From Clostridium sp. CAG:245 (lineage in GTDB: Bacteria; Bacillota; Clostridia; TANB77; CAG-508), in NCBI GenBank assembly GCA_000435175.1, contig FR880073.1:80522-101214 (forward strand): 20,693 nucleotides of DNA, given 5' to 3'. Positions 5,718-12,720 of the stretch are shown piece by piece (within the stretch, counting starts at the first letter, position 1; every line of letters starts with the position of its first letter). The position numbers and the translations under genes were made by a program. Under the pieces are notes generated by a model. It did not search any database. It had not been told where the DNA came from and worked only from the letters and a program-made list of their open reading frames with translations.

Positions 5718-7082
5718 ATGGCAAAAGCAAAGACTGTTTTTGTGTGTAATGAATGTGGATACGAGTCTCCAAAATGGCTTGGAAAATGCCCAGCCTGCAA
5801 TAGCTGGAATACTTTTTTTGAGCAGAAGGTTGTAGAGACTAAATCTACTGTAACAGGAAAAGCTGTAAAAGAGAGAGCCGTACCACAGGTGCTAGACGAA
5901 GTTGTTGGAAAGAATGAGTCTAGAATTGATACTGGTATTGGAGAGCTTAACAGAGTTTTAGGCGGAGGACTAGTTAATGGTTCGCTTGTTTTACTAGGTG
6001 GAGAGCCGGGAATAGGAAAGTCTACTCTAATATTAGAGCTTTGCGATAAAATTACCGGAACTGGAAAGGTTTTGTATGTTTCTGGTGAAGAGTCCGCTGA
6101 GCAAGTTAAATTAAGAGCAGATAGACTCGGAATAAAAAATAATAATATTATGTTTTTGGGAGAAACTGATATTGATGTAATCGAAGAGACTATTTTGGCA
6201 ATGAACCCTAAACTTGTTATAATAGACTCTATTCAGACTATGTATTCAGAAGAAATTACATCTGCGGCAGGAACTGTTAGCCAGGTTCGTGAAATTACAT
6301 CTAGAATTATGAGAGTTTCTAAAGGACACCAGATTACCACCATAATAATTGGACATGTTACAAAAGACGGTAACATAGCTGGACCAAGGGTTTTGGAACA
6401 CATGGTTGATACTGTGCTATATCTAGAAGGAGAAAGGTATTTTTCATATAGAATACTACGTTCTGTTAAAAACAGGTTCGGATCTACTAACGAAATTGGA
6501 ATGTTTGAGATGCAGAATGAAGGAATGATAGAAATAAAAAATCCATCACAAATATTAATTTCTGATAGGGAAGACAATCCTCCTGGTTCTGTAATTGTTG
6601 CGAGTATGGAAGGAACAAGACCATTACTTATAGAGCTTCAAGCTTTAACTACTCCGAGTGTATTTGGAATTCCTAAGAGAGCAGCAAATGGAATTGACTA
6701 CAATAGACTAACAATGTTAATAGCTGTTTTAGAAAAAAAATCTAGCATGCCACTCGGTTCTCAAGATGTATATTTAAATGTTGTAAGTGGTATAAGATTA
6801 GTAGAACCTGCAGTAGATTTAGGTACAGTACTTGCAGTTGGTTCAAGTTTTAGAAACTTGCCACTACCAAAAGACATGGTTGCAATAGGCGAAGTTGGTT
6901 TAACAGGAGAGATAAGAGCCGTTAACATGATAGAAAAACGTGTGAAAGAAGCTGAAAAAATGGGATTTAAGACATGCATAATTCCAGAAAGTAACAAAAA
7001 ACTATTGAAAGATAACTTCAAAATGGATATAATAGGTGTTAGGACAATAAACGAGGCTATGCAAAAAGCCGGATTGAGATAG
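5718..7082 (+). CDS. radA: DNA repair protein RadA
   Basis: 454 residues, the full family length. RadA is a RecA-like ATPase that helps process recombination intermediates and drives branch migration. An N-terminal zinc finger is formed by C10, C13, C24 and C27. The ATPase core has Walker A GGEPGIGKST (94-103), Walker B LVIID (166-170) and the RadA-specific KNRFG (251-255). The C-terminal Lon-like domain (about 280-450) contains GSQDVYLNVVSGIRLVEPAVD. ATG at 5718 is chosen over an in-frame GTG at 5712 because AAAGGAG (5704-5710) sits 7 bases before it and the protein then starts MAKAKTVFVC like its relatives. It is followed after 48 bases by disA, a common pairing in Firmicutes, and probably shares its transcript. 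Confidence 0.97.
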   Translation: MAKAKTVFVCNECGYESPKWLGKCPACNSWNTFFEQKVVETKSTVTGKAVKERAVPQVLDEVVGKNESRIDTGIGELNRVLGGGLVNGSLVLLGGEPGIGKSTLILELCDKITGTGKVLYVSGEESAEQVKLRADRLGIKNNNIMFLGETDIDVIEETILAMNPKLVIIDSIQTMYSEEITSAAGTVSQVREITSRIMRVSKGHQITTIIIGHVTKDGNIAGPRVLEHMVDTVLYLEGERYFSYRILRSVKNRFGSTNEIGMFEMQNEGMIEIKNPSQILISDREDNPPGSVIVASMEGTRPLLIELQALTTPSVFGIPKRAANGIDYNRLTMLIAVLEKKSSMPLGSQDVYLNVVSGIRLVEPAVDLGTVLAVGSSFRNLPLPKDMVAIGEVGLTGEIRAVNMIEKRVKEAEKMGFKTCIIPESNKKLLKDNFKMDIIGVRTINEAMQKAGLR

Positions 7083-7116
7083 TTCGCCCTAAAAAGGGCG
7101 TCCCTAATGGGCGAAA
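7082..7116 (-). repeat. 35 bp intergenic palindrome, copy 4, on the radA stop codon
   Basis: The copy begins at the G of the radA TAG stop: TTCGCCC (7083-7089), TAAAAAGGGCGTCCCTAAT, GGGCGAAA (7109-7116). It has the orientation of copies 3 and 5. Its right end runs directly into the disA ribosome binding site AGGAGG (7118-7123), so RNA folding here could influence disA translation. Confidence 0.85.
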
Positions 7117-7130
7117 AAGGAGGAAGCATT

Positions 7131-8204
7131 TTGGCAACTACAAATAATGAGATTATTGAAGTTTTAAAAACTATTGCTCCGGGTACTCCTATAAGAGAAG
7201 GTTTGGAAAATATTCTTAAGGCAAAGACCGGTGGACTTATAGTTATAGGTGATGGCAAAGAGGTTATGGATATTGCTGATGGTGGTTTTAGGCTGGATGT
7301 TGAGTATACACCTGCTAGATTGTATGAGCTTGCCAAAATGGATGGAGCCATAATTATTAGTTCAGATTTAAAAAGAATATTGTATGCAAACACACAGTTG
7401 ATACCGGAGTCGAATATTCCAACAGTTGAGACAGGAACAAGACACAGAACGGCTGAGCGTACTGCAAAACAGACTGGAGATTTGGTAATTAGTATATCTC
7501 AAAGAAGAAATATTATAACCATATTTAAGGGATATGATAGATATGTTTTAGAAGATACTGCAAAGGTTATAACCAAGGCAAATCAAGCACTTCAAACTGC
7601 AGAGAAGTATATGAAAGTATTTGATAGTAAATTGAATTTATTGAACGAATATGAATTTAATGATATAGTAACTCTAGAAAATGTAATTGTGGCAATCCAA
7701 AGAGCTGAAATGGTTATGAATGTTGCTGATGAAGTTCAAAAATCTATATATGAATTAGGTGAAGATGGAAGACTATTAGAAATGCAGTTGGAGGAGTTGA
7801 TTGGAGACTTAGAAGTAGAAGAACTATTAATGGTAAAAGACTACTTAGTTCCAACAAAAAGAAAGAAACCAGAAGTGGTATTAGAAGAAATAAAGAAGCT
7901 ATCTAGAGAAGACTTGATGAAATCTCAAACTGTTGCCAAACTGTTAGGTTATGGAGATTTTGACAATTATGATGAGGTTGGAGTTTATACAAAAGGTTAT
8001 AGGGTATTAAATAAAATACCAAGAATGCCAAGTAGCATTGTAGAAAATCTTGTAAAATCTTTTAAATCTTTCCAACACATATTGGCAGCCGATATTCCAC
8101 AATTAGATGAAGTTGATGGAATTGGAGAAGTAAGAGCAAGAACAATAAAACAATCATTAAGAAGAATGCAAGAACAATTTGTATTTGATAATGAAATTTT
8201 ATAA
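7131..8204 (+). CDS. disA: Diadenylate cyclase / DNA integrity scanning protein DisA
   Basis: DisA makes cyclic di-AMP from two ATP and scans DNA for branched structures. The DAC domain (about 1-140) carries DGA (71-73) and RHR (104-106 within TGTRHRTAER), which are required for synthesis. A helical linker follows, and a C-terminal helix-hairpin-helix (about 325-345, VDGIGEVRARTIKQSL) binds DNA junctions. The start is taken as TTG at 7131: AGGAGG lies 7 bases upstream, the product is 357 residues (B. subtilis DisA is 360), and it opens MATTNNEIIEVLKTIAPGTP like homologues. An in-frame ATG at 7107 lies inside palindrome copy 4, has no ribosome binding site, and would add eight residues encoded by the repeat. 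It is cotranscribed with radA by position. Confidence 0.96.
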   Translation: MATTNNEIIEVLKTIAPGTPIREGLENILKAKTGGLIVIGDGKEVMDIADGGFRLDVEYTPARLYELAKMDGAIIISSDLKRILYANTQLIPESNIPTVETGTRHRTAERTAKQTGDLVISISQRRNIITIFKGYDRYVLEDTAKVITKANQALQTAEKYMKVFDSKLNLLNEYEFNDIVTLENVIVAIQRAEMVMNVADEVQKSIYELGEDGRLLEMQLEELIGDLEVEELLMVKDYLVPTKRKKPEVVLEEIKKLSREDLMKSQTVAKLLGYGDFDNYDEVGVYTKGYRVLNKIPRMPSSIVENLVKSFKSFQHILAADIPQLDEVDGIGEVRARTIKQSLRRMQEQFVFDNEIL

Positions 8205-8235
8205 ATTATTTCGAGTGAAAATTTTGTGAATATTA

Positions 8236-8264
8236 TTTACAAATTAAGCTAGATATAATATAGT
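8236..8264 (+). promoter_or_regulatory. Sigma-A promoter of the cyclophilin gene
   Basis: TTTACA (8236-8241) and TATAGT (8259-8264) are spaced by 17 bases. The leader then has a small hairpin GCAGT-TTTTTT-ACTGC (8281-8296), whose T's are in the loop, so it is unlikely to terminate. Confidence 0.65.
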
Positions 8265-8343
8265 AGGAGACGAAAATAAGGCAGTTTTTTTACTGCATAA
8301 AAAGAAAGTTATTAAAATAATAAAACAAGGGAGAAGCATAAAA

Positions 8344-9123
8344 ATGAAAAATTTTGAAAAAATAATACTAATAATAATTATAATTGCAGCAATAGTTGGA
8401 ATTGGATTTTTAGGATATGGATATTATCAAAAATTAACTAGAACTGTACAAAATCCAGTTGCAACAATTGAAGTTGAAAACTTTGGAACAATAAAAGTAG
8501 AATTATATCCAGATATTGCTCCAAACACAGTTGCAAACTTTATAACACTTGCAAACCGCGGATATTATGACGGAAAAACTTTCCATAGAACAGTTCCAGA
8601 TTTCATGATTCAAGGTGGTTCTAAAGATGGTGATGGCAAAGGAGCTCCTACAATAAGTGACATTAAAGATGGTGGTTCTACAACAGAAACATATGCAATA
8701 AAAGGTGAGTTTATAGCAAATGATTATAGTAAAAACACTTTGAAAATGAAAAAAGGTGTAATTGCCATGGCAAGGGCAGATTACAGTAACGTAAGTAGTT
8801 CTCTAACAAGAAATGGCTATAATTCAGCAGATTCGCAATTCTTTATTATGAATGCAGATAATGATAATATAAATGGATTATATGCAGGATTTGGTGAGGT
8901 TATAGAAGGACTTGATGTTGTTAATGCAATTGCAAATGTAGAAGTAGTTACAAGAGAAAGCAAGGCTGATGGACAAGACAAACCGGTAGATGAACCAAAA
9001 ATAACAAGCATAAGAGTTGAAACTTATGGAGTTGATTATGGAGAGCCAGAAACAATTGAACCATTCAATTATTACAACTGGTTGATGAAACAATACTCTA
9101 CTACACAATCTTCAAATAATTAA
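8344..9123 (+). CDS. Membrane-anchored cyclophilin-type peptidyl-prolyl isomerase
   Basis: 259 residues. Residues about 6-28 form one hydrophobic anchor (IILIIIIIAAIVGIGFLGYG); no lipobox Cys is present, so it is an uncleaved anchor rather than a lipoprotein. The cyclophilin domain (about 38-225) shows the active-site stretch FHRTVPDFMIQGG, then GVIAMAR, SADSQFFIMNAD and GLYAGFGEVIEGLDVV. It probably catalyses cis-trans isomerisation of prolyl bonds in proteins folding outside the membrane. A moderately long insert with YSNVSSSLTRNGYN separates two core motifs. The start is supported by GGGAG before ATG 8344. It has its own promoter and terminator and is likely monocistronic. Confidence 0.92.
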   Translation: MKNFEKIILIIIIIAAIVGIGFLGYGYYQKLTRTVQNPVATIEVENFGTIKVELYPDIAPNTVANFITLANRGYYDGKTFHRTVPDFMIQGGSKDGDGKGAPTISDIKDGGSTTETYAIKGEFIANDYSKNTLKMKKGVIAMARADYSNVSSSLTRNGYNSADSQFFIMNADNDNINGLYAGFGEVIEGLDVVNAIANVEVVTRESKADGQDKPVDEPKITSIRVETYGVDYGEPETIEPFNYYNWLMKQYSTTQSSNN

Positions 9124-9150
9124 ATAAAAAATTAAATAATTGGGCAGAAT

Positions 9151-9186
9151 AATAGCAGATAAATTTTTATTTATTTGCTATTTTTT
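9151..9186 (+). terminator. Terminator after the cyclophilin gene
   Basis: AATAGCA (9151-9157) pairs with TGCTATT (9176-9182). Inner AT pairs extend the stem and a T run reaches 9186. It lies just before spoIVB, for which I see no convincing promoter. Confidence 0.7.
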
Positions 9187-9230
9187 GTTGTATGAAAAAG
9201 AGTATATATGAGAAAGGAATTAGAACAACA

Positions 9231-10460
9231 ATGAAAAGAAGATTGCTAAAAGCCTCATTAATGCTAACATTATTAGTAACATATTTTTATACGTGTGCTA
9301 TAACATCAATTCCTCAAAATATTGTGATAATAGAAGGAGAAAAATTAAACTTAAAGATGGCGACAGGATTGTCGCTAATTTCGAAAAACCAAGATACAGT
9401 TTTAACTGCAAGCAATATTAATAAACAGAAAATAAGTGAAGCAGGAGTAGAAAAATTAAAATTAAGTTTATTTGGTGATATAAAAATAAAAGATGTAAAT
9501 GTTGCAGTAGTACCAAAGACTACTGTAATACCGATAGGAACGGCAATTGGCATGAAGCTGTACACAAAAGGTGTTTTGGTTGTGGGAATGTCTCAAATAA
9601 AAGATGAGAATAACGAAAAAAAGAAACCGTATGAAAATTCTGGAATAGAGCAGGGAGATACAATACTTGCGATAAATAACAACGAAGTTAGTAATACAGA
9701 TGAACTTATCAAAGAGGTAAATAATAGCAACGGAAATGAAATAAAAATTAAGTATGTAAAAAATAATGAGACACTTGAAACGAGCATAAAACCAGTAAAA
9801 TCGAATAATGAATACAAACTAGGATTGTGGGTAAGAGATGCGGCAGCGGGAGTGGGAACTTTAACTTTTTACGAACCGAGTACAAATACATTTATGGCTT
9901 TAGGACATGGAATATCAGATATAGACACAGAAAAAATAGTTGATATTTCATCTGGAGAATTAATCACAGCAAATATTTTATCAATAAAAAAGGGCGTAAA
10001 AGGAACACCGGGAGAAATAAGAGGAACAATAGAAAATGGGTACAATATAGGAACGATAAATAAAAATACAAGTTTAGGCGTTTATGGAAGTGTGACGAAT
10101 AAAAATTACTTAGATGCATCTGGATATGGGGAGATGGAAGTGGCGACAAGAAGTGAAATACAAGATGGAAAGGCACAAATAATTTGTCAATTAGATAACA
10201 GTGGCAAGAAGACGTATGAAATAGAAATAGAAAAGATATATTTAGCAAATAATACAGATAACAAGAGCATGCTTATAAAAGTTACTGACAAAGAATTGCT
10301 AGAAAAAACAGGAGGAATAATACAAGGAATGAGTGGAGCACCAGTATTACAAAATGGAAAATTTATTGGGGCTGTTACGAATGTACTAGTAAATGACCCA
10401 ACACAAGGCTATGCGATATTTGCAGACATGATGATAAAGCAAATTAGGAGTGTGGACTAA
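9231..10460 (+). CDS. spoIVB: SpoIVB sporulation serine protease (S55)
   Basis: SpoIVB is made in the forespore, crosses into the intermembrane space and triggers processing of pro-sigma-K in the mother cell. Visible are an N-terminal hydrophobic signal/anchor (about residues 8-27), a PDZ domain (about 108-190, including GIEQGDTILAINN), the marker LWVRDAAAGVGTLTFYEP (199-216), and the serine protease domain. The triad reads H226 (LGHGISD), D353 (KVTD) and S368 (GMSGAP), each exactly 10 less than B. subtilis H236/D363/S378. ATG at 9231 (409 residues) is preferred; an in-frame ATG at 9192 lacks a ribosome binding site, whereas GAAAGGA precedes 9231, though about 12 bases away. spo0A, often next to spoIVB in Firmicutes, is not here. 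Confidence 0.95.
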   Translation: MKRRLLKASLMLTLLVTYFYTCAITSIPQNIVIIEGEKLNLKMATGLSLISKNQDTVLTASNINKQKISEAGVEKLKLSLFGDIKIKDVNVAVVPKTTVIPIGTAIGMKLYTKGVLVVGMSQIKDENNEKKKPYENSGIEQGDTILAINNNEVSNTDELIKEVNNSNGNEIKIKYVKNNETLETSIKPVKSNNEYKLGLWVRDAAAGVGTLTFYEPSTNTFMALGHGISDIDTEKIVDISSGELITANILSIKKGVKGTPGEIRGTIENGYNIGTINKNTSLGVYGSVTNKNYLDASGYGEMEVATRSEIQDGKAQIICQLDNSGKKTYEIEIEKIYLANNTDNKSMLIKVTDKELLEKTGGIIQGMSGAPVLQNGKFIGAVTNVLVNDPTQGYAIFADMMIKQIRSVD

Positions 10461-10474
10461 AATATAAAAATCAG

Positions 10475-10503
10475 TTTACAATTTTTTATGCCAATGGTAT
10501 AAT
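10475..10503 (+). promoter_or_regulatory. Sigma-A promoter of the DUF308-like gene
   Basis: TTTACA (10475-10480) and TATAAT (10498-10503) are spaced by 17 bases. The -10 overlaps an upstream ATG at 10502, which rules that ATG out as the translation start. Confidence 0.8.
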
Positions 10504-10549
10504 GTGGGTGAAAACTAAAATTGGGGATAATGGAAAAGGAGGAAAAGCC

Positions 10550-11092
10550 ATGAAAGAAATGATCAAAAGGACTGCAGTAGTATCTATTATTACTTCATTA
10601 ATCTTTGCAGTTTTAGGAATTGTAATGATTGCAAATCCAGAAGCAGCAATAGAAATAGTAGCAGCTGTGCTTGGTATAACAGTTATTGTTATAGGTGCAG
10701 AAAAAATAATAAGCTATTTTGTAATGAAGGGAAACCTAGATTTCTTCAATTATGAATTAATTTACGGAATTGTCGCAATATTATTCGGAATACTAATAAT
10801 GACGCATTCAAACACATTTGCCTCAATAGTAAGAATAATAATAGGAATATGGATTGCATATGCTGGTTTAATGAAAATTAATATATCATTCAAACTAAAA
10901 AGTGCTAATATAAGCGCTTGGGCAATTGTATTAATTCTTTCTATAATTTCATTATTAGCAGGAATACTAGTAATGTTTAGTAACACATCATCAATTGTAA
11001 TACTAACAGCAGTTGTTATGATAATATATGCTATTGCAGATATAATTGATGAAATTATATTTATAAACAACGTTGATAAAATACTTGAATAA
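10550..11092 (+). CDS. HdeD/DUF308-like integral membrane protein
   Basis: 180 residues, nearly all hydrophobic. About six membrane segments come in three pairs (near residues 10-27, 33-51, 68-84, 88-104, 120-138 and 143-162). The repeated pattern of a helix, ILxGIxxI-type turns and NPEAA/HSNTF/FSNTS loops is characteristic of the DUF308 (HdeD) family. Its biochemical role is unknown; E. coli HdeD is linked to acid resistance, but that cannot be carried over. ATG 10550 is selected by AAAGGAGG (10535-10542) and by the position of the promoter. It is monocistronic with its own terminator. Confidence 0.75.
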   Translation: MKEMIKRTAVVSIITSLIFAVLGIVMIANPEAAIEIVAAVLGITVIVIGAEKIISYFVMKGNLDFFNYELIYGIVAILFGILIMTHSNTFASIVRIIIGIWIAYAGLMKINISFKLKSANISAWAIVLILSIISLLAGILVMFSNTSSIVILTAVVMIIYAIADIIDEIIFINNVDKILE

Positions 11093-11099
11093 TGAAAAA

Positions 11100-11132
11100 A
11101 GTGCTCTTCATAAAGGAGGGCACTATTTTTTT
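11100..11132 (+). terminator. Terminator after the DUF308-like gene
   Basis: AGTGCTCTTC (11100-11109) pairs with GGAGGGCACT (11115-11124), including G-T pairs, and is followed by a T run. It separates this gene from the oppositely oriented M14 gene. Confidence 0.85.
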
Positions 11133-11147
11133 CTAAATAATAAAAAA

Positions 11148-12064
11148 TTATAATATCGTAGCTAATATTAATATTCCAATATTATCATTATAAATTGTAT
11201 TAAATTGTGATAATGGAAGCGGATTTTCACCGTAATCCTGCTTCTATTGTATAACCAGGAAGACTATAACGCTGTAAGAACCAGTCTTTATATCCAGCAA
11301 AGCTAGACTCATATGGAACATCTGCAAGAGTGTAACCACTAGCTTTTGCAAACTGAACCCCAATGCTATATGAATCTTTAGGAGCATAGTTTTGAAATTG
11401 CCAATAAATTTCCTTTCCTTGTGTGTGGTATGTAAGCATTATTCTAAAATTATGTGATAGTGTAAAATTATATAAGGCTTGTGCTTCTGGTTCTGTAAGA
11501 GGAGCACTTCCAACATAGTTCATAGGGCTTGGAAATGTATAGCCTTGTGAATATTTTATTTTTTTTGCATTTTCCCATCCGGAAGGAAACTGCAAGTTTA
11601 GGTCGACACCGTTAATGTTTGCTTTCCATCCACTTGGAAATGGAATGTCTGGATATTTTCTTGCTATGTAACGTGCATATGTGTAAGCATTAGAATTAAA
11701 ATTTAGTGAGCCATTTACTAGATTTACTCCATCAGGGTTCAACATTGGAACAATGTATAATGTACATTTAGTAAGAATATTTTTTACATTATAACCATAA
11801 ATATTTGAATTTCTGTTATAAGCCACACACATATTTTCAAGAAATGTCATAAATAATGTTGAAGTTATCCATTCGTTGGCATGTGTTGTCCCACAATAGA
11901 ATACTTCTTTAGAACCAGTACCGAATCTTGATACAATAAATAGGTGCACCAAGTACACTGTAACCAATGGTAATAACCTTAATAAAAGGATATCTAATAA
12001 TTAATGAGTTTATGTTATCTTTTAACAATTTAGAATTATATTTAACAGATGAATCTACAATCAT
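11148..12064 (-). pseudogene. M14-family peptidoglycan endopeptidase, interrupted by two +1 frameshifts
   Basis: On the minus strand an ATG at 12064 with GGAGG upstream opens a frame (MIVDSSVKYNSK...) that breaks at 11923. Skipping one base (a C on the minus strand) restores IK-IGTGSKEVFYCG and then 230 codons; skipping another C at 11232 restores TIEAGL-GENPLPLSQF and an end at 11148. The rebuilt 304-residue protein is a complete zinc carboxypeptidase fold. It has H61 and E64 (THANEW), H213 (TYHTQG) as metal ligands and E274 (TIEAG) as catalytic base. The HANEWIT motif points to the gamma-D-glutamyl-diaminopimelate endopeptidase group (M14C), which cleaves cell-wall peptides. There is no signal peptide or LysM domain. 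Apart from the two extra bases there is no decay. It could be a fresh pseudogene, sequencing errors, or recoding (see findings). Confidence 0.85.
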
Positions 12065-12098
12065 AATACCTCCAAAAAAATTGTAATTGTTAAAATAT

Positions 12099-12127
12099 AT
12101 TACAGTATTTGAAAAAATATGTGTCAA
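12099..12127 (-). promoter_or_regulatory. Sigma-A promoter of the M14 gene
   Basis: On the minus strand TTGACA (12127-12122) and TGTAAT (12104-12099) are spaced by 17 bases, about 40 bases before the start codon. Promoter and ribosome binding site are therefore intact although the gene is frameshifted. Confidence 0.7.
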
Positions 12128-12201
12128 TAGTTTATTTCAACACAAAATAATATTTTACACTAATCTTATCACAAGTTATTCATAAGAGATAGAATAAATT
12201 A

Positions 12202-12230
12202 TTGAAATAAATATAAAATAATGATAAAAT
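12202..12230 (+). promoter_or_regulatory. Sigma-A promoter of the second antitoxin locus
   Basis: TTGAAA (12202-12207) and TAAAAT (12225-12230) are spaced by 17 bases, in a very AT-rich region 30 bases before the start codon. Confidence 0.5.
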
Positions 12231-12260
12231 TATGATAACAAAATAAGGAGGAAATTTGAT

Positions 12261-12548
12261 ATGATTAATATAAGACCAGTATCAGACTTAAGAAATAAAT
12301 ACCCAGAGATAGAGGAATTAGTTTTAAAGGAGGATGAAGCAGTTTATTTAACAAAAAATGGTTATGGCTCAATGGTTGTTATGAGTTTAGAAAAATATGC
12401 TAAATTGATGAGTAACAAAGAATACGAAGATTATATTGAAAATGAATTAGATGAAGCAGATAGAGAGGCCGAAGATCCAAATACGAAATATTATTCCCAT
12501 GATGAATTTAAGAAAATGGCTAGGAGGATACTAGATGGCGAAGAATAA
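12261..12548 (+). CDS. Phd/YefM-family antitoxin
   Basis: 95 residues. The N-terminal DNA-binding half has RPVSDLRNKYPEIEEL, then AVYLTKNGYGSMVVMSLEKY, diagnostic of the Phd/YefM family. The acidic C-terminal half (NELDEADREAEDP) would be the toxin-binding part. It has a clear AAGGAGG ribosome binding site (12245-12251). The toxin frame behind it overlaps its end by 14 bases but has been reduced to 29 codons. It is related to, but clearly different from, the antitoxin at 780, so they are separate acquisitions rather than a recent duplication. It likely still binds its own operator. Confidence 0.9.
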   Translation: MINIRPVSDLRNKYPEIEELVLKEDEAVYLTKNGYGSMVVMSLEKYAKLMSNKEYEDYIENELDEADREAEDPNTKYYSHDEFKKMARRILDGEE

Positions 12549-12624
12549 ATATACAATAAAAGACAATGCAATGGAAGTTAGACGAATTTTAAGTAGTAGA
12601 AGAAATTTTGATAAATTAATATAA
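12535..12624 (+). pseudogene. RelE/ParE toxin with the middle deleted
   Basis: An ATG at 12535, preceded by AGGAGG and overlapping the antitoxin stop, encodes 29 residues. The first eight (MAKNKYTI) look like a toxin start. The rest (KDNAMEVRRILSSRRNFDKLI) match the C-terminal strand and helix typical of RelE/ParE toxins, where V-x-RIL-x-x-RR-[DN]-x-x-x-L(L/I) ends the protein. An in-frame deletion of roughly 60 codons between them explains both ends being kept. It should have no RNase or gyrase-poisoning activity, since the core is gone. The call rests on motif memory and gene order. Confidence 0.65.
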
Positions 12625-12656
12625 GGAAATGAAAAAATATGTTGACAATTAAAAAT

Positions 12657-12684
12657 TTGAATGTTATCTTTTTATTTGTATAAT
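12657..12684 (+). promoter_or_regulatory. Sigma-A promoter of the DUF5684-like gene
   Basis: TTGAAT (12657-12662) and TATAAT (12679-12684) are spaced by 16 bases. A TTGACA at 12642 is too far upstream to pair with this -10. Confidence 0.6.
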
Positions 12685-12720
12685 TTAAGTAAAAAATGAG
12701 AAATGTAATATTAGGAGAAT

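Noticed and set aside
10502..10549. Earlier ATG for the DUF308-like gene at 10502
   Set aside because: It overlaps the -10 of the gene's own promoter and has no ribosome binding site; ATG 10550 has AAAGGAGG.
11909..12127. Minus-strand 72-codon frame as a separate gene
   Set aside because: It is the N-terminal part of the M14 gene before the first frameshift; the true start is ATG 12064.
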